Assembly: GCA_017404065.1 (NCBI GenBank)
Contig: JAFRDB010000092.1
Location: 1-56,905 of the forward strand
DNA: 56,905 nucleotides
Direction of reading: 5' to 3'
Source: Clostridia bacterium
GTDB taxonomy: Bacteria; Bacillota; Clostridia; UBA1381
Shown: positions 23,672 through 31,879 of the stretch, piece after piece
Numbering within the stretch: position 1 is the stretch's first letter
Layout of the letters: each line of letters starts with the position of its first letter
Position numbers and translations under genes: made by a program
Notes under the pieces: model-generated
The model's input: the letters and a program-made list of their open reading frames with translations, nothing else
Database searches by the model: none
What the model was told of the DNA's origin: nothing

Positions 23672-24790
23672 TTGAAAAGAACAATAAGTGTTATGGTCGG
23701 ACCGGGCTCATTAAGGCATAACAATCGGGACTTCATAGCTGAAAATGTTGATCCGGAGCGCATGAAGGATAATATAGTGTACTGTAACGAAAACATAAAG
23801 GATGTATACCATGAGTTATTCGATGAAGCTCTAAAGAAATACAATACCAAACAGACCAGAAAGGACAGAAGGATAGACAACTATTATGAAAAGATCAGAA
23901 CGGGCAATCAGGAAAAACTGTTCCATGAGATCATTCTGCAAGTAGGCAATAAGGATGATATGAATGTAGACTCAGAGGAAGGGCAGCTTGCGAAAAAGAT
24001 ACTTGATGAATATATGCAGGGGTTCCAAGCCAGAAATCCAAATCTACGAGTATTCTCCGCACATCTGCACATGGACGAAACGACACCGCATCTTCATATA
24101 GACTTTGTACCATTCACAACGGGCAGCAAGCGGGGACTTGAAACAAGAGTATCGCTTAAAAAGGCATTGGCTGCACAGGGCTTTGTCGGTGAAGGACGAC
24201 GGGATACCGAGTGGAACCGATGGACAGAAGCCGAGAAGGATGAATTGGAGAAGGTAATGCTTAAACATGACATAGAATGGAATAAGCTCGGAACGCATAA
24301 TAAGCACAAGACGGTATCACAATTCAAAAAGGAGATGCTTGAAAGTGAGGTGAAAGAGCTGTCCGAGGAAAAGGATCTGCTTGAGAGCAAGATAGCAACA
24401 TACAAAAATGCTGAAGATTACGCAGTAGTAACGGCTTCAAGCTATGAAACTCCCGAGTGGCTGCCTCCGGATCCACCGGCATTTATGCCAGCGAAAGCAT
24501 ATGTAAAAAAGCATGTAGAGCCATTGATAAAAAAGCTGATAGATGTAATTAAAACATTGGCAAGAAGGGTATATGAGCTTACAGATGAGGTGAAGCGATT
24601 AAACGGCGAGATCAACAAACTATATGCCGCAAACGAGAGAATGCATTCAAGCTCCCTGAAGCTGAGATTTGAAAATGAGGATCTGAGAAGGGAGGTCAGA
24701 GACTATGAACGAATAAAGGAATATATCGGGGCCGATAAGGTAAAGGAAATACTGAAGATCATGAGACATTCAAGAACGCGAACACGATAA
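23672..24790 (+). CDS. mobV: MobV-family relaxase (Mob/Pre)
   Basis: A 372-aa protein with the MobV N-terminus (KRTISVMVGPGSLRHNNRDF) and the His-rich metal motif HMDETTPHLHIDF near residues 132-144. It would nick oriT and pilot single-stranded DNA in mobilisation by a helper conjugative system. The C-terminal third (about 220-365) is a long coiled coil, as usual. A TTG start at 23672 fits the AGAGGGTGAC site and family N-terminus better than GTG at 23663. A hairpin terminator follows. Confidence 0.93.
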   Translation: MKRTISVMVGPGSLRHNNRDFIAENVDPERMKDNIVYCNENIKDVYHELFDEALKKYNTKQTRKDRRIDNYYEKIRTGNQEKLFHEIILQVGNKDDMNVDSEEGQLAKKILDEYMQGFQARNPNLRVFSAHLHMDETTPHLHIDFVPFTTGSKRGLETRVSLKKALAAQGFVGEGRRDTEWNRWTEAEKDELEKVMLKHDIEWNKLGTHNKHKTVSQFKKEMLESEVKELSEEKDLLESKIATYKNAEDYAVVTASSYETPEWLPPDPPAFMPAKAYVKKHVEPLIKKLIDVIKTLARRVYELTDEVKRLNGEINKLYAANERMHSSSLKLRFENEDLRREVRDYERIKEYIGADKVKEILKIMRHSRTRTR

Positions 24791-24810
24791 GGTTCATTAC
24801 AAATCAGTTG

Positions 24811-24838
24811 AGGTTGTGCGCTTAACATCGCACAACCT
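24811..24838 (+). terminator. Hairpin after the relaxase gene
   Basis: AGGTTGTGCG (24811-24820) and CGCACAACCT (24829-24838) form a perfect 10-bp stem with an 8-base loop. Confidence 0.65.
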
Positions 24839-24868
24839 TATACATGAGTATGCAGTGAATATTCGGAG

Positions 24869-24897
24869 TTGACATCCGGTATATAATGTGATATAAT
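24869..24897 (+). promoter_or_regulatory. Promoter of the AbiE pair
   Basis: TTGACA (24869-24874), 17 bases, TATAAT (24892-24897). The spacer contains a second TATAAT-like hexamer. Confidence 0.75.
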
Positions 24898-24952
24898 TTA
24901 TACGGAAAATAAAACGAAAAATTATACTTAAAATATCAAAGGAGGTGACTCT

Positions 24953-25624
24953 ATGACCTATATAAAGTATGTTTGTAATGCAGTAAAGCAAACGGAAACA
25001 GGCTTCCCGATATACACCCATAGGATAGCCGATATGTTGGCTGATGAATACAATATGGAAAACAGAGAGGCTTCTGCGGCAACATCGGTTGCAATTAAAC
25101 GCATTATTGATGGAAAGCTTATACCGGAGCTTCGGTTTTATCAAAAAGGGATATACTATCTGACCGAAGCTACTCCGTTTGGTGAAATAGGAATCAACAA
25201 GGAAAAGCTCATAGCCGATAAATATATTGATCCAGATAACGGCTATGAAACCGGACTTACATTGCTGCACAATATGGGGCTTACGAGCCAAATTCCCCGG
25301 GAAAGAGTGATCGCAACAAATGCTGCTAAGGAATGTGTTCGCACTGATATACGCTTAGGAGTTACAATTCGCCCGCCCAAAACACGGATCACAGCGGATA
25401 ATAAACAGTATCTGCAAGCATTGGACGCTATTGAGCTTATGAATAAAGCTCCCATAGATGCTGAGCATCCTTATAGAGTTATTGCCGGATTTATCAAAAG
25501 GCAGGCATTAAGCTATGAGCGTCTTCTCAATCTGGCTGATCAATACTACACAAAAAACACAATATTAAATCTTGCGCATGCCGCAAGCAATGGAGGTGAT
25601 ATGCATGAAGCTTCATTTAGATAG
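24953..25624 (+). CDS. AbiEi-type antitoxin/regulator
   Basis: A 223-aa protein of the DUF6088/AbiEi type. The N-terminal winged-helix region (GFPIYTHRIADMLADEYNME ... ATSVAIKRIIDGKLIPEL) would bind its own promoter, and the rest holds the antitoxin domain (VIATNAAKECVRTDIRLGVT). In type IV AbiE systems this protein represses the operon and counters AbiEii. It has an AAAGGAGGTGACTCT site. It overlaps the toxin gene by 20 bases, supporting coupled translation. Confidence 0.82.
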   Translation: MTYIKYVCNAVKQTETGFPIYTHRIADMLADEYNMENREASAATSVAIKRIIDGKLIPELRFYQKGIYYLTEATPFGEIGINKEKLIADKYIDPDNGYETGLTLLHNMGLTSQIPRERVIATNAAKECVRTDIRLGVTIRPPKTRITADNKQYLQALDAIELMNKAPIDAEHPYRVIAGFIKRQALSYERLLNLADQYYTKNTILNLAHAASNGGDMHEASFR

Positions 25625-26621
25625 AAATTCTTTTAAGGTTCTGATCGAGGATATACACAATAAAACAGGCTATAGAACAGATGTTCTTGAAAAGGACTAT
25701 TATGTAGTTCTTATTCTCAGCGAGCTTGCAGAATTGCAAAACAACGGTCTACCCGCATATTTCAAGGGGGGTACGGCTCTGTACAAGGCTCTGAAAACAA
25801 CGAACCGATTCTCGGAAGATATTGATTTATCTGTAGATACAAGAGGCTGCAGCAGAACACAAAATGATAAAAGACTTGCTAAATCAACTAAAAACTATAT
25901 CAGCTTGCCCAGGAATAAAGACGAGGGTGTAACAAATGGCAAAGAAGTTATACAAATATATAATTATGACCCTGTTTCAAGCTATGATAAAAACGATGCA
26001 TTGCAGCGATTTGGCAAGCTAAAGGTAGAAGCGACCTCATTTACAATAAGCGAACCTGTTGACGATATGGAAGTCTCAACAATGCTGTATGATCTGGGAA
26101 CAGAAGAACAGCGTAACATTCTTGAAGATAAATACGATGTAAAGCCGTTCACAATACAGACAATAACACTCGAAAGAATATTTATAGATAAATTATTCGC
26201 AGCAGAGGCTTATGTAGAAAAATCGGATATAGAACATAGAGCTTTTGAGGCAGCAAAGCATATCTATGATCTGTCTGTTATGTCTTCTCATCCTAAAATC
26301 ATAAAACTGATAGAAGATGAGGCTCAGATGGAAAAGCTGCTTAAGATACGACTTACCGAAGAATTAGAACGCCGTGACGGAATTAGCGGCAGAGCACCGG
26401 CTGATTTTGCGTTTTTTGATAATACAGAATCAAATGATAGAGTTCGCAAAGCCTATGAAATCATGCAAAGGCAATATGTATTAAGAGATCGTGACAGGAT
26501 CGAGTTTGACACTGCAGTAGCTTCTATCATGGGAATACACAAGAATCTGCTAAATAACAAAGCATGGATGCAATCCAAACCTCCAAAAGCTAAAAAACGC
26601 GAGAAAGATATGGAGAGGTAG
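25605..26621 (+). CDS. AbiEii/AbiGii nucleotidyltransferase toxin
   Basis: A 338-aa protein with the AbiEii signature: FKGGTALYKALKT (about residues 54-66), then RFSEDIDLSVD, the nucleotidyltransferase GG...DxD-type centre, and a later IDKLFAAEAY helix. Relatives abort phage infection; some modify tRNA 3' ends. The ATG at 25605 has GGAGGTGATATGC upstream. It sits in element 2 as cargo between the relaxase and the nuclease-like gene, and a strong terminator follows. Confidence 0.92.
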   Translation: MKLHLDRNSFKVLIEDIHNKTGYRTDVLEKDYYVVLILSELAELQNNGLPAYFKGGTALYKALKTTNRFSEDIDLSVDTRGCSRTQNDKRLAKSTKNYISLPRNKDEGVTNGKEVIQIYNYDPVSSYDKNDALQRFGKLKVEATSFTISEPVDDMEVSTMLYDLGTEEQRNILEDKYDVKPFTIQTITLERIFIDKLFAAEAYVEKSDIEHRAFEAAKHIYDLSVMSSHPKIIKLIEDEAQMEKLLKIRLTEELERRDGISGRAPADFAFFDNTESNDRVRKAYEIMQRQYVLRDRDRIEFDTAVASIMGIHKNLLNNKAWMQSKPPKAKKREKDMER

Positions 26622-26635
26622 TAGGGTACGGTATT

Positions 26636-26666
26636 CAGATAGCATCATTTTATTTGATGCTATCTG
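26636..26666 (+). terminator. Terminator of the AbiE operon
   Basis: CAGATAGCATCA (26636-26647) and TGATGCTATCTG (26655-26666), a perfect 12-bp stem with a 7-base loop. Confidence 0.7.
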
Positions 26667-26724
26667 GATATAAAACCATTAATCCTTTTAGATAAACAAT
26701 AAAATAAATTATAAGGTGATTATT

Positions 26725-29079
26725 ATGAGAATAAAGGCAGATGAATATTATAATAATAATTTTTTCGAAATGGCTCGTATAGGCAATAGTTTATATTTTA
26801 AAAATAATATGTCTAAAAAGCAGCATAGAGAATTGATGGTACAACTAAAAGAAAACTATCCTGAAATAAAAGAGAAAATAGATTCTTTGGTAATGGATAT
26901 TAGAGAGAAAGTTATCCATTGTAATCCGCTTTCATTATTATCATACTGTTCTGATGTTTTTATAATGAGTAACATAAATGTAACATCAGAATTTAATAAC
27001 ACATTAGAAGAAGTCAATGCATCACGAATGACCGAATATATTCAAAGTGTTTTAGTATCATCTCCTAATTGTTTTGATGAAACTGATTCAAGTGATCAAA
27101 GCCTAAAGATGGTTGATATACAAAATGATTTGATGGCTCTTTATAGTTTATTACCCGAGTTCTATTATAGCTATGGTGCATATATCGAAGATAAGTATCC
27201 CGGATTTGACGAATCAACACGAAAGATAATCCTTGAAGCTCAAATGCTTTATCTTGTCAGGGGACAGAGATATCAGATTTTTGAAATCGAATATTACAAG
27301 AATCTTTTAGATGTTCATAACGACATTTTTCAACATTTATTTAATATGACATCCGAGGATATTATCGCCGGAATAAAGGAGTTGCAATATTCATTAAGTC
27401 AAGGCAAATTAGATGCACTGAGTTCTTTAATGAAGGTTTTTGATAAAAGTTTCGAAATCAAACAGGCGTATGATAAACAATTTATTGAAGAGCATCAAGG
27501 CGCAGATTTTTGTGAGAAATTATTTGGTACAGCATTACGAGATGTTATTGCTGTTACAGGGTGGAACGAAGACTTTGTAAGCAGTTTATCATTTGAAATA
27601 AACGGATATAGCGAATTCTATGACAAAGAAGAGTTTGCTGGATGGCCTATACTAGATCTGCCTATTCAAAAACGACCATTTATTAAGATCAAAGATAAGT
27701 ATTATTGTTTCGATTATTATTCTTTAATGGATAATTTTTATAGAGTAATTCAAAAAACTGTAATGCGTCTCGAGCCTAAATATCTTTGGAAGGATTATCA
27801 GCAGGAAGCCAGCGAGCTTTTTGTTGAAAATGTATTCAAACAATTATTACCGAATTGTGAGTCTTTTCGAGATAATTACTATCCAATTAACGGCTCAATG
27901 AAAAAATTTGCGGAAAATGACTTGCTTATTTTGTACTATAATACAATAATTATTGTAGAGGTAAAGGCAGGTTCTTTTGTATATACACCGCCATTTATAG
28001 ATTTTGAAGCTCACATAAAGTCATACAAAACATTGATAGAGAAAGCTGATCATCAATGTAATCGGACAACGGAGTATTTAAGAGCAGACAATGAGTCTAA
28101 GATTTATGATAGTAAGGGTAATTTAAAAAAGGAAATAGATATGTCCGCAATTTCGAACATTTATATGTTTTCTGTAACTATGGATAATATAAATGCTTTT
28201 GCAAATCGCGCAGAGAAATTAAGTTTTTTAAAACTTAAATGCAATGCTATAAGCATATCTATTGATGATTTAATGGTATACAGAGAATACTTTCAATCTC
28301 CATTAATGTTTTTGCATTTTTTAAAACAGCGTCAATTGGCTACACAGGAAAAGAATTTAGCCCTAAACGACGAATTAGATCATCTGGGAATGTACATACA
28401 GCGTAATTGTTATACATTCCAGTTAGATAAAACAGCTAAAAATACCATAATACAATTCCATGGTTATAGAGAAGCGATTGATCAGTATTTTTGTAGTTTA
28501 AATGCTCCCGCATTAAAAGCAGATAAACCACAGCAACATATTCCTGATCTATTTATTCAAATGATATATTATTTAGAATCGAGTGATCTAAAAAATAAAG
28601 TTGAAATATCTGATTATCTTCTTGATTTTGCCTCTGATGCAAAACAAGACTTATGCGATAAGGTGGAGTATAGTTTAAAACGTCAATTAGAGATTAATCA
28701 TATGTGTGCTATCAGTGCGGCAGGTGGTGGCAGGTCTCTTAGATATACCTGTTTTGTTAATCAACCGGGAATTATATCATTTTCCGAAGAAGAAAAATGT
28801 AATTATGCATTATCAACACTACTTTGGAATGATGAAACGGATCGAGTATTACTTAATTTGTATTTTGATTCTAATAAAAACTTCACCCACCTCACATATA
28901 AAAAATTCACATTGAGCGATATAGCAGAATCCGAGATTGACAAACTAAAACTCCAAGGAAAACAAATTGCGGATATGAGAATGAATGCATATAAACAATC
29001 ACATAAAAACAAAATAGGAAGAAATGAGTTATGTCCGTGCGGCTCCGGGAAAAAATACAAAAAATGTTGTGGACGATGA
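26725..29079 (+). CDS. Putative nuclease-like defence protein with C-terminal SEC-C motif
   Basis: A 784-aa protein not matched to a named family. Residues about 361-414 have the layout of a PD-(D/E)xK nuclease: a helix with Glu (EASELFVENVFKQLL), then NDLLIL with D399, then IIIVEVKAG with E412 and K414. The C-terminus (about 764-783) is a SEC-C zinc motif, GRNELCPCGSGKKYKKCCGR, with Cys 770, 772, 781 and 782. The first 340 residues are helical with no recognised domain. The gene is clearly more AT-rich than its neighbours. It lies alone between the AbiE terminator and the element's right iterons, the usual cargo site. The start is ATG at 26725 after AAGGTGATT. Activity is inferred, not shown. 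Confidence 0.75.
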   Translation: MRIKADEYYNNNFFEMARIGNSLYFKNNMSKKQHRELMVQLKENYPEIKEKIDSLVMDIREKVIHCNPLSLLSYCSDVFIMSNINVTSEFNNTLEEVNASRMTEYIQSVLVSSPNCFDETDSSDQSLKMVDIQNDLMALYSLLPEFYYSYGAYIEDKYPGFDESTRKIILEAQMLYLVRGQRYQIFEIEYYKNLLDVHNDIFQHLFNMTSEDIIAGIKELQYSLSQGKLDALSSLMKVFDKSFEIKQAYDKQFIEEHQGADFCEKLFGTALRDVIAVTGWNEDFVSSLSFEINGYSEFYDKEEFAGWPILDLPIQKRPFIKIKDKYYCFDYYSLMDNFYRVIQKTVMRLEPKYLWKDYQQEASELFVENVFKQLLPNCESFRDNYYPINGSMKKFAENDLLILYYNTIIIVEVKAGSFVYTPPFIDFEAHIKSYKTLIEKADHQCNRTTEYLRADNESKIYDSKGNLKKEIDMSAISNIYMFSVTMDNINAFANRAEKLSFLKLKCNAISISIDDLMVYREYFQSPLMFLHFLKQRQLATQEKNLALNDELDHLGMYIQRNCYTFQLDKTAKNTIIQFHGYREAIDQYFCSLNAPALKADKPQQHIPDLFIQMIYYLESSDLKNKVEISDYLLDFASDAKQDLCDKVEYSLKRQLEINHMCAISAAGGGRSLRYTCFVNQPGIISFSEEEKCNYALSTLLWNDETDRVLLNLYFDSNKNFTHLTYKKFTLSDIAESEIDKLKLQGKQIADMRMNAYKQSHKNKIGRNELCPCGSGKKYKKCCGR

Positions 29080-29171
29080 TAAAAAACATAAGCAGCGTTA
29101 AATAGCCTGACAATATGTGTAATTCCAAAGTTACACCCATATACCGCACTATCCCATAAACAGCACACAAA

Positions 29172-29193
29172 TCTTGTCCAACTTTTGTCCAAC
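29172..29193 (+). repeat. Right-end iterons of element 2, 2 x 11 bp
   Basis: TCTTGTCCAAC and TTTTGTCCAAC in tandem, followed by AAC, matching 19699-19720 in sequence, period and orientation. They lie 118 bases before the att core, the same distance as in element 1. Confidence 0.78.
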
Positions 29194-29310
29194 AACATGG
29201 TGAAAAACGGCGCAAAATCGTGTAAAATAATGACAGGTTAATTTTAACAAACAGCTCAACCGTGCGGGTTAAGACAGGTGGTGAAAAATGGTGAAAAGAA
29301 AATTCTCAAT

Positions 29311-29355
29311 CTACGAACCAGTAGGTCGGGGGTTCGAGTCCCTTAGGGCGCACCA
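29311..29355 (+). repeat. att core, copy 3 (right end of the tandem)
   Basis: 45 bp identical to the 3' half of tRNA-Arg, ending with the encoded CCA. Confidence 0.95.
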
Positions 29356-29386
29356 TCGGAGCGGGTTTTCCCTGCTCCGATTTTTT
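29355..29386 (+). terminator. Displaced original terminator of tRNA-Arg
   Basis: ATCGGAGC (29355-29362) and GCTCCGAT (29374-29381) with six T's follow the last att core directly. Before integration this hairpin would have stood right after the tRNA, now 23.5 kb away. Confidence 0.75.
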
Positions 29387-29468
29387 CATTTTAGTAAATA
29401 TGGATCAACATATAAAGAAAACACGGCATTGCAGTCACGGAGCCGTGATGCCGTATCAGGAGGATTTT

Positions 29469-30434
29469 ATGATAAAAACAGCATGGTTATTGCTTGTTTT
29501 TTTGGCAATACTTTCATGGTCGACAACGAGTATGCTATACAAGGCGGGTGTACATAAAGACAACGAGGAGCATGTTTGTTTAAAATACTCTGTTTGTATA
29601 GGCACTGTGTTTCTCGTTATCAGTATTTTGTATCTGATAATACGCAATGAGTCATTTTCAATTTGGGAGAGCGCCGTAAGATACTGGCCGATGACCGTGT
29701 TCGGTCTTATTTATGCCGTAGTAAACACTATCTCGTTTAACGGATATGTCTACAACGAGGTAATGGTGGAATCTCCCATAGAGGGGCTCGGTAGCGGCAC
29801 ATCTACAGTACTGCTTATTATCGTGTATCTTGCGCTTGGCAGGGCGGATTCTGCCGCGGAGCTTTTGACCCCGCTGAGGATCACAGGTATACTGGTGATA
29901 ATGATATGCATTATCCTGCTTTCGACCGTTCGCAACAAAGAGCATCGGAGCAATTCTCAAAACAACATCCCGAGCTGGTTGGGACGAGGTCTTGGAACAC
30001 TGATTTTTCCGGTGCTGTTCTCTGTCGCCGATGCTCTGGAAACGATCGTTACCGGAATATGTCTTGACACCACCTACGGCTATGCCATGCCGGAGGGCGA
30101 CAGCATTATCATCGTCGGGATGGAGTACGCTGCATTCGCCTTTGGATGCTGGATCTATATCTTCCTGAAGGAACGGAAAATGTACAATCCGTTCACAAAA
30201 CGAAGCAGTCCGCGTATACTTGGCGCGATCACAGATAATGTCGGTATCGTTTTTTACAGCTATGCAATGGCTATAAATTCGATCTCCACCGATCCCTTGA
30301 TCGCAGTTTATCCGGTCTTTGCAATGATCGGAGGCCGAATCATCATGAAGGAAAAAGTCGGTACTGCTCAGTTCATTTTTCTGCTTGGGATCGTCGCAGG
30401 AAGCGTTATGGTCATTGCAGGCACAATAACATAA
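29469..30434 (+). CDS. EamA/DMT-family transporter-like membrane protein
   Basis: A 321-aa protein with about ten hydrophobic helices, starting at an MIKTAWLLLVFLAILSW segment, and with two internally similar halves as in drug/metabolite transporters. Near the end, SISTDPLIAVYPVFAMIGG resembles the second EamA half. The ATG at 29469 is set by TCAGGAGGATTTT; an in-frame start at 29400 has none. Substrate unknown. It is the first host gene to the right of the tandem elements, and a copy of the dispersed repeat begins right after its stop. Confidence 0.82.
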   Translation: MIKTAWLLLVFLAILSWSTTSMLYKAGVHKDNEEHVCLKYSVCIGTVFLVISILYLIIRNESFSIWESAVRYWPMTVFGLIYAVVNTISFNGYVYNEVMVESPIEGLGSGTSTVLLIIVYLALGRADSAAELLTPLRITGILVIMICIILLSTVRNKEHRSNSQNNIPSWLGRGLGTLIFPVLFSVADALETIVTGICLDTTYGYAMPEGDSIIIVGMEYAAFAFGCWIYIFLKERKMYNPFTKRSSPRILGAITDNVGIVFYSYAMAINSISTDPLIAVYPVFAMIGGRIIMKEKVGTAQFIFLLGIVAGSVMVIAGTIT

Positions 30435-30438
30435 AAAT

Positions 30439-30670
30439 AATGCCTGACGGCATATCAACTCCCCCTGCCCCCTCAATCTTGAGGGGGAATGTGGGTGCGG
30501 GCTGCGCCCGCGCCCGCTCGGGGCTACCGCTTCACTACGGCGTTTGTCTGGTCGGACGCAAGCGTCCTGCTCGACCTGGCATCCCGGTTTGCTGTGTAAA
30601 CACGCCTACGAAACGCAAGCGTTTCGCTCACCCAAACCCCGCCAAACGAGCAATTTCTTATAAAGCAAAA
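30439..30670. repeat. Dispersed modular repeat, complete copy
   Basis: Head ATGCCTGACGGCAT, then the GC-rich module (about 30475-30530), then a variant of the palindromic module (CTACGGCGTTTGTC..., CGAAACGCAAGCGTTTCG), then the tail GAGCAATTTCTTATAAAG. The module order differs from the copy at 224-413. It abuts the terminator of the PIN toxin gene. Confidence 0.7.
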
Positions 30671-30696
30671 AAGCACCTATCGTTTGATAAGTGCTT
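30666..30696 (-). terminator. Terminator of the RelB/PIN operon
   Basis: AAGCAC...GTGCTT with an inner TATC/GATA stem; on the minus strand a run of T's follows (A's at 30666-30672). Confidence 0.65.
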
Positions 30697-30704
30697 CATA
30701 GTAT

Positions 30705-31127
30705 TTAATTGTTCCGATTAAGTATTTCCAAGAATTCTGTCACTGTTACAATATAAGCTTCTTTCGGAAAGTGCTTGATGTTTCCTGTTACAAGGTAAGC
30801 GTCATCTCCGCTGCGCTTTTCCAATACAACCTCATAGAACGGAAGATCCTTCATATCGGGAAGTATCGCTCCTGTCTGCGATGGAATTATCAGCTCACCG
30901 CAATGCTTAACGGTATTTATGAGCTGCTTGATCATGTCTTCCGAAAAGCCAAACTTCTTCCTATGAAGAACATCATTGTACTCTTTTAGAATTTCCGCGC
31001 TGTATATCGGTATAACATCACCGTTAAATAAACGGTTTACAACTTGGACCGTTGCCGCATCCTCATGTGACGAAAGCAAAGCCGAAACGAGAACATTCGT
31101 ATCAATTACCGCATAGCATTTCATCAT
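30705..31127 (-). CDS. PIN-domain toxin
   Basis: A 140-aa PIN-fold RNase of the TIGR00305 type. VIDTNVLVSALL carries the first acidic residue, EILKEYNDVL the Glu, and SGDDAYLVTGN the later Asp pair. It would cleave RNA when freed from the antitoxin. The start codon overlaps the antitoxin stop (ATGA overlap); a second ATG follows directly. A terminator lies after it and the gene is intact. Confidence 0.88.
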   Translation of the reverse strand: MMKCYAVIDTNVLVSALLSSHEDAATVQVVNRLFNGDVIPIYSAEILKEYNDVLHRKKFGFSEDMIKQLINTVKHCGELIIPSQTGAILPDMKDLPFYEVVLEKRSGDDAYLVTGNIKHFPKEAYIVTVTEFLEILNRNN

Positions 31128-31420
31128 TCGGCTTCTCCGTATCTGGTTTTCCGGATCTCTTCATTTATTTCGTCAAGAGTCATGTCCTGAACCCCATTTT
31201 TCTTTGCCTCGGCACGGAGCGCCCAAAAAGCATTCATGCCCTTATTAAGAGGTACCTCATCAGAAGCTTGGATCGAAAACGGTATCCTTCTTTCGCGAAC
31301 GACAGCTCTTGCAAAAACATTGAATGCCGTTGTTGCGTTCATTCCAAAATCAGTACAAAGATTATCAAATTCTCTTTTCAAGCCCTCGTCCATCCTTACG
31401 CTGAAAGTAGCCTGTGCCAT
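31124..31420 (-). CDS. RelB/DinJ-family antitoxin
   Basis: A 98-aa protein with an N-terminal ribbon-helix-helix (ATFSVRMDEGLKREFDNLCT, then FGMNATTAFNVFARAVV) and a C-terminal toxin-binding tail (MTLDEINEEIRKTR). It has an AGGAGGTGTTAAT site. It represses its own operon and neutralises the partner downstream. RelB/DinJ is usually paired with RelE or YafQ-type toxins; here it is paired with a PIN toxin, a less usual mix. Confidence 0.88.
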   Translation of the reverse strand: MAQATFSVRMDEGLKREFDNLCTDFGMNATTAFNVFARAVVRERRIPFSIQASDEVPLNKGMNAFWALRAEAKKNGVQDMTLDEINEEIRKTRYGEAE

Positions 31421-31531
31421 ATTAACACCTCCTCATTTACTTGATTATATTATATATCATCAGGTGCAAAAAGTCAACAATAAATTTTATTTAGGTTATA
31501 ATTTATATAAATTCAAACATTTTTATATAAA

Positions 31532-31840
31532 AATGTCTGACGGTATATCAACTCCCCCCTGCCCCCAACTACGGCGTTTGTTCGCTTGCGAACAGGTACC
31601 TGAAAGAAGTCAGGCGGGGCATAGCCCCGGACTTGCGTAGCAAGTCTACTGAACGCCTACGACACGCAAGCGTGTCGTTTACCTCAATCTTGAGGGGGAG
31701 AAAGATTAGTAGTTGCAGGGGGAAATGTAGTGGTAAACTGCGTTTCCCCTGCAACCCCCTGCTTAATATGGCTAATACGCAATTAACGGGTAACGCGCCG
31801 CCACGACCACCGCCAAACGAGCAATTTCTTATAAAGTAAA
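31532..31840. repeat. Dispersed modular repeat, longest copy
   Basis: Head ATGTCTGACGGTAT (both arms changed together relative to the other copies), the palindromic module interrupted by about 60 bases, then the AGTAGTTGCAGGGGGAA module and the tail GAGCAATTTCTTATAAAG. Its tail abuts the pth terminator. Together with 31421-31531, which shows only an AT-rich antitoxin promoter region, this fills the gap between the antitoxin and pth. Confidence 0.7.
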
Positions 31841-31879
31841 AAAGCCATATCGGAACAAATGCTCCGATATGGCTTTTTT
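31838..31879. terminator. Strong terminator downstream of pth
   Basis: GCCATATCGGA with TCCGATATGGC (11 bp), A's before it and TTTTTT after it, so it works on either strand; on the minus strand it ends the truB-pth operon. Confidence 0.8.

Larger units (their letters stand above)
19588..29355. mobile_element. Integrated element 2: mobilizable element with defence cargo
   Basis: Bounded by att cores at 19588 and 29311, with double 11-bp iterons inside each end (19699-19720, 29172-29193). Contents are integrase and XRE repressor (minus), then excisionase-like, RepA-like ATPase, MobV relaxase, AbiEi, AbiEii and a 784-aa nuclease-like protein (plus). It has a relaxase but no type IV secretion genes, so transfer would need a helper. 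Confidence 0.92.

Noticed and set aside
5773-29355. Interpretation as a single prophage
   Set aside because: No terminase, portal, capsid or lysis genes are present, and a third att copy with a second integrase divides the region in two.
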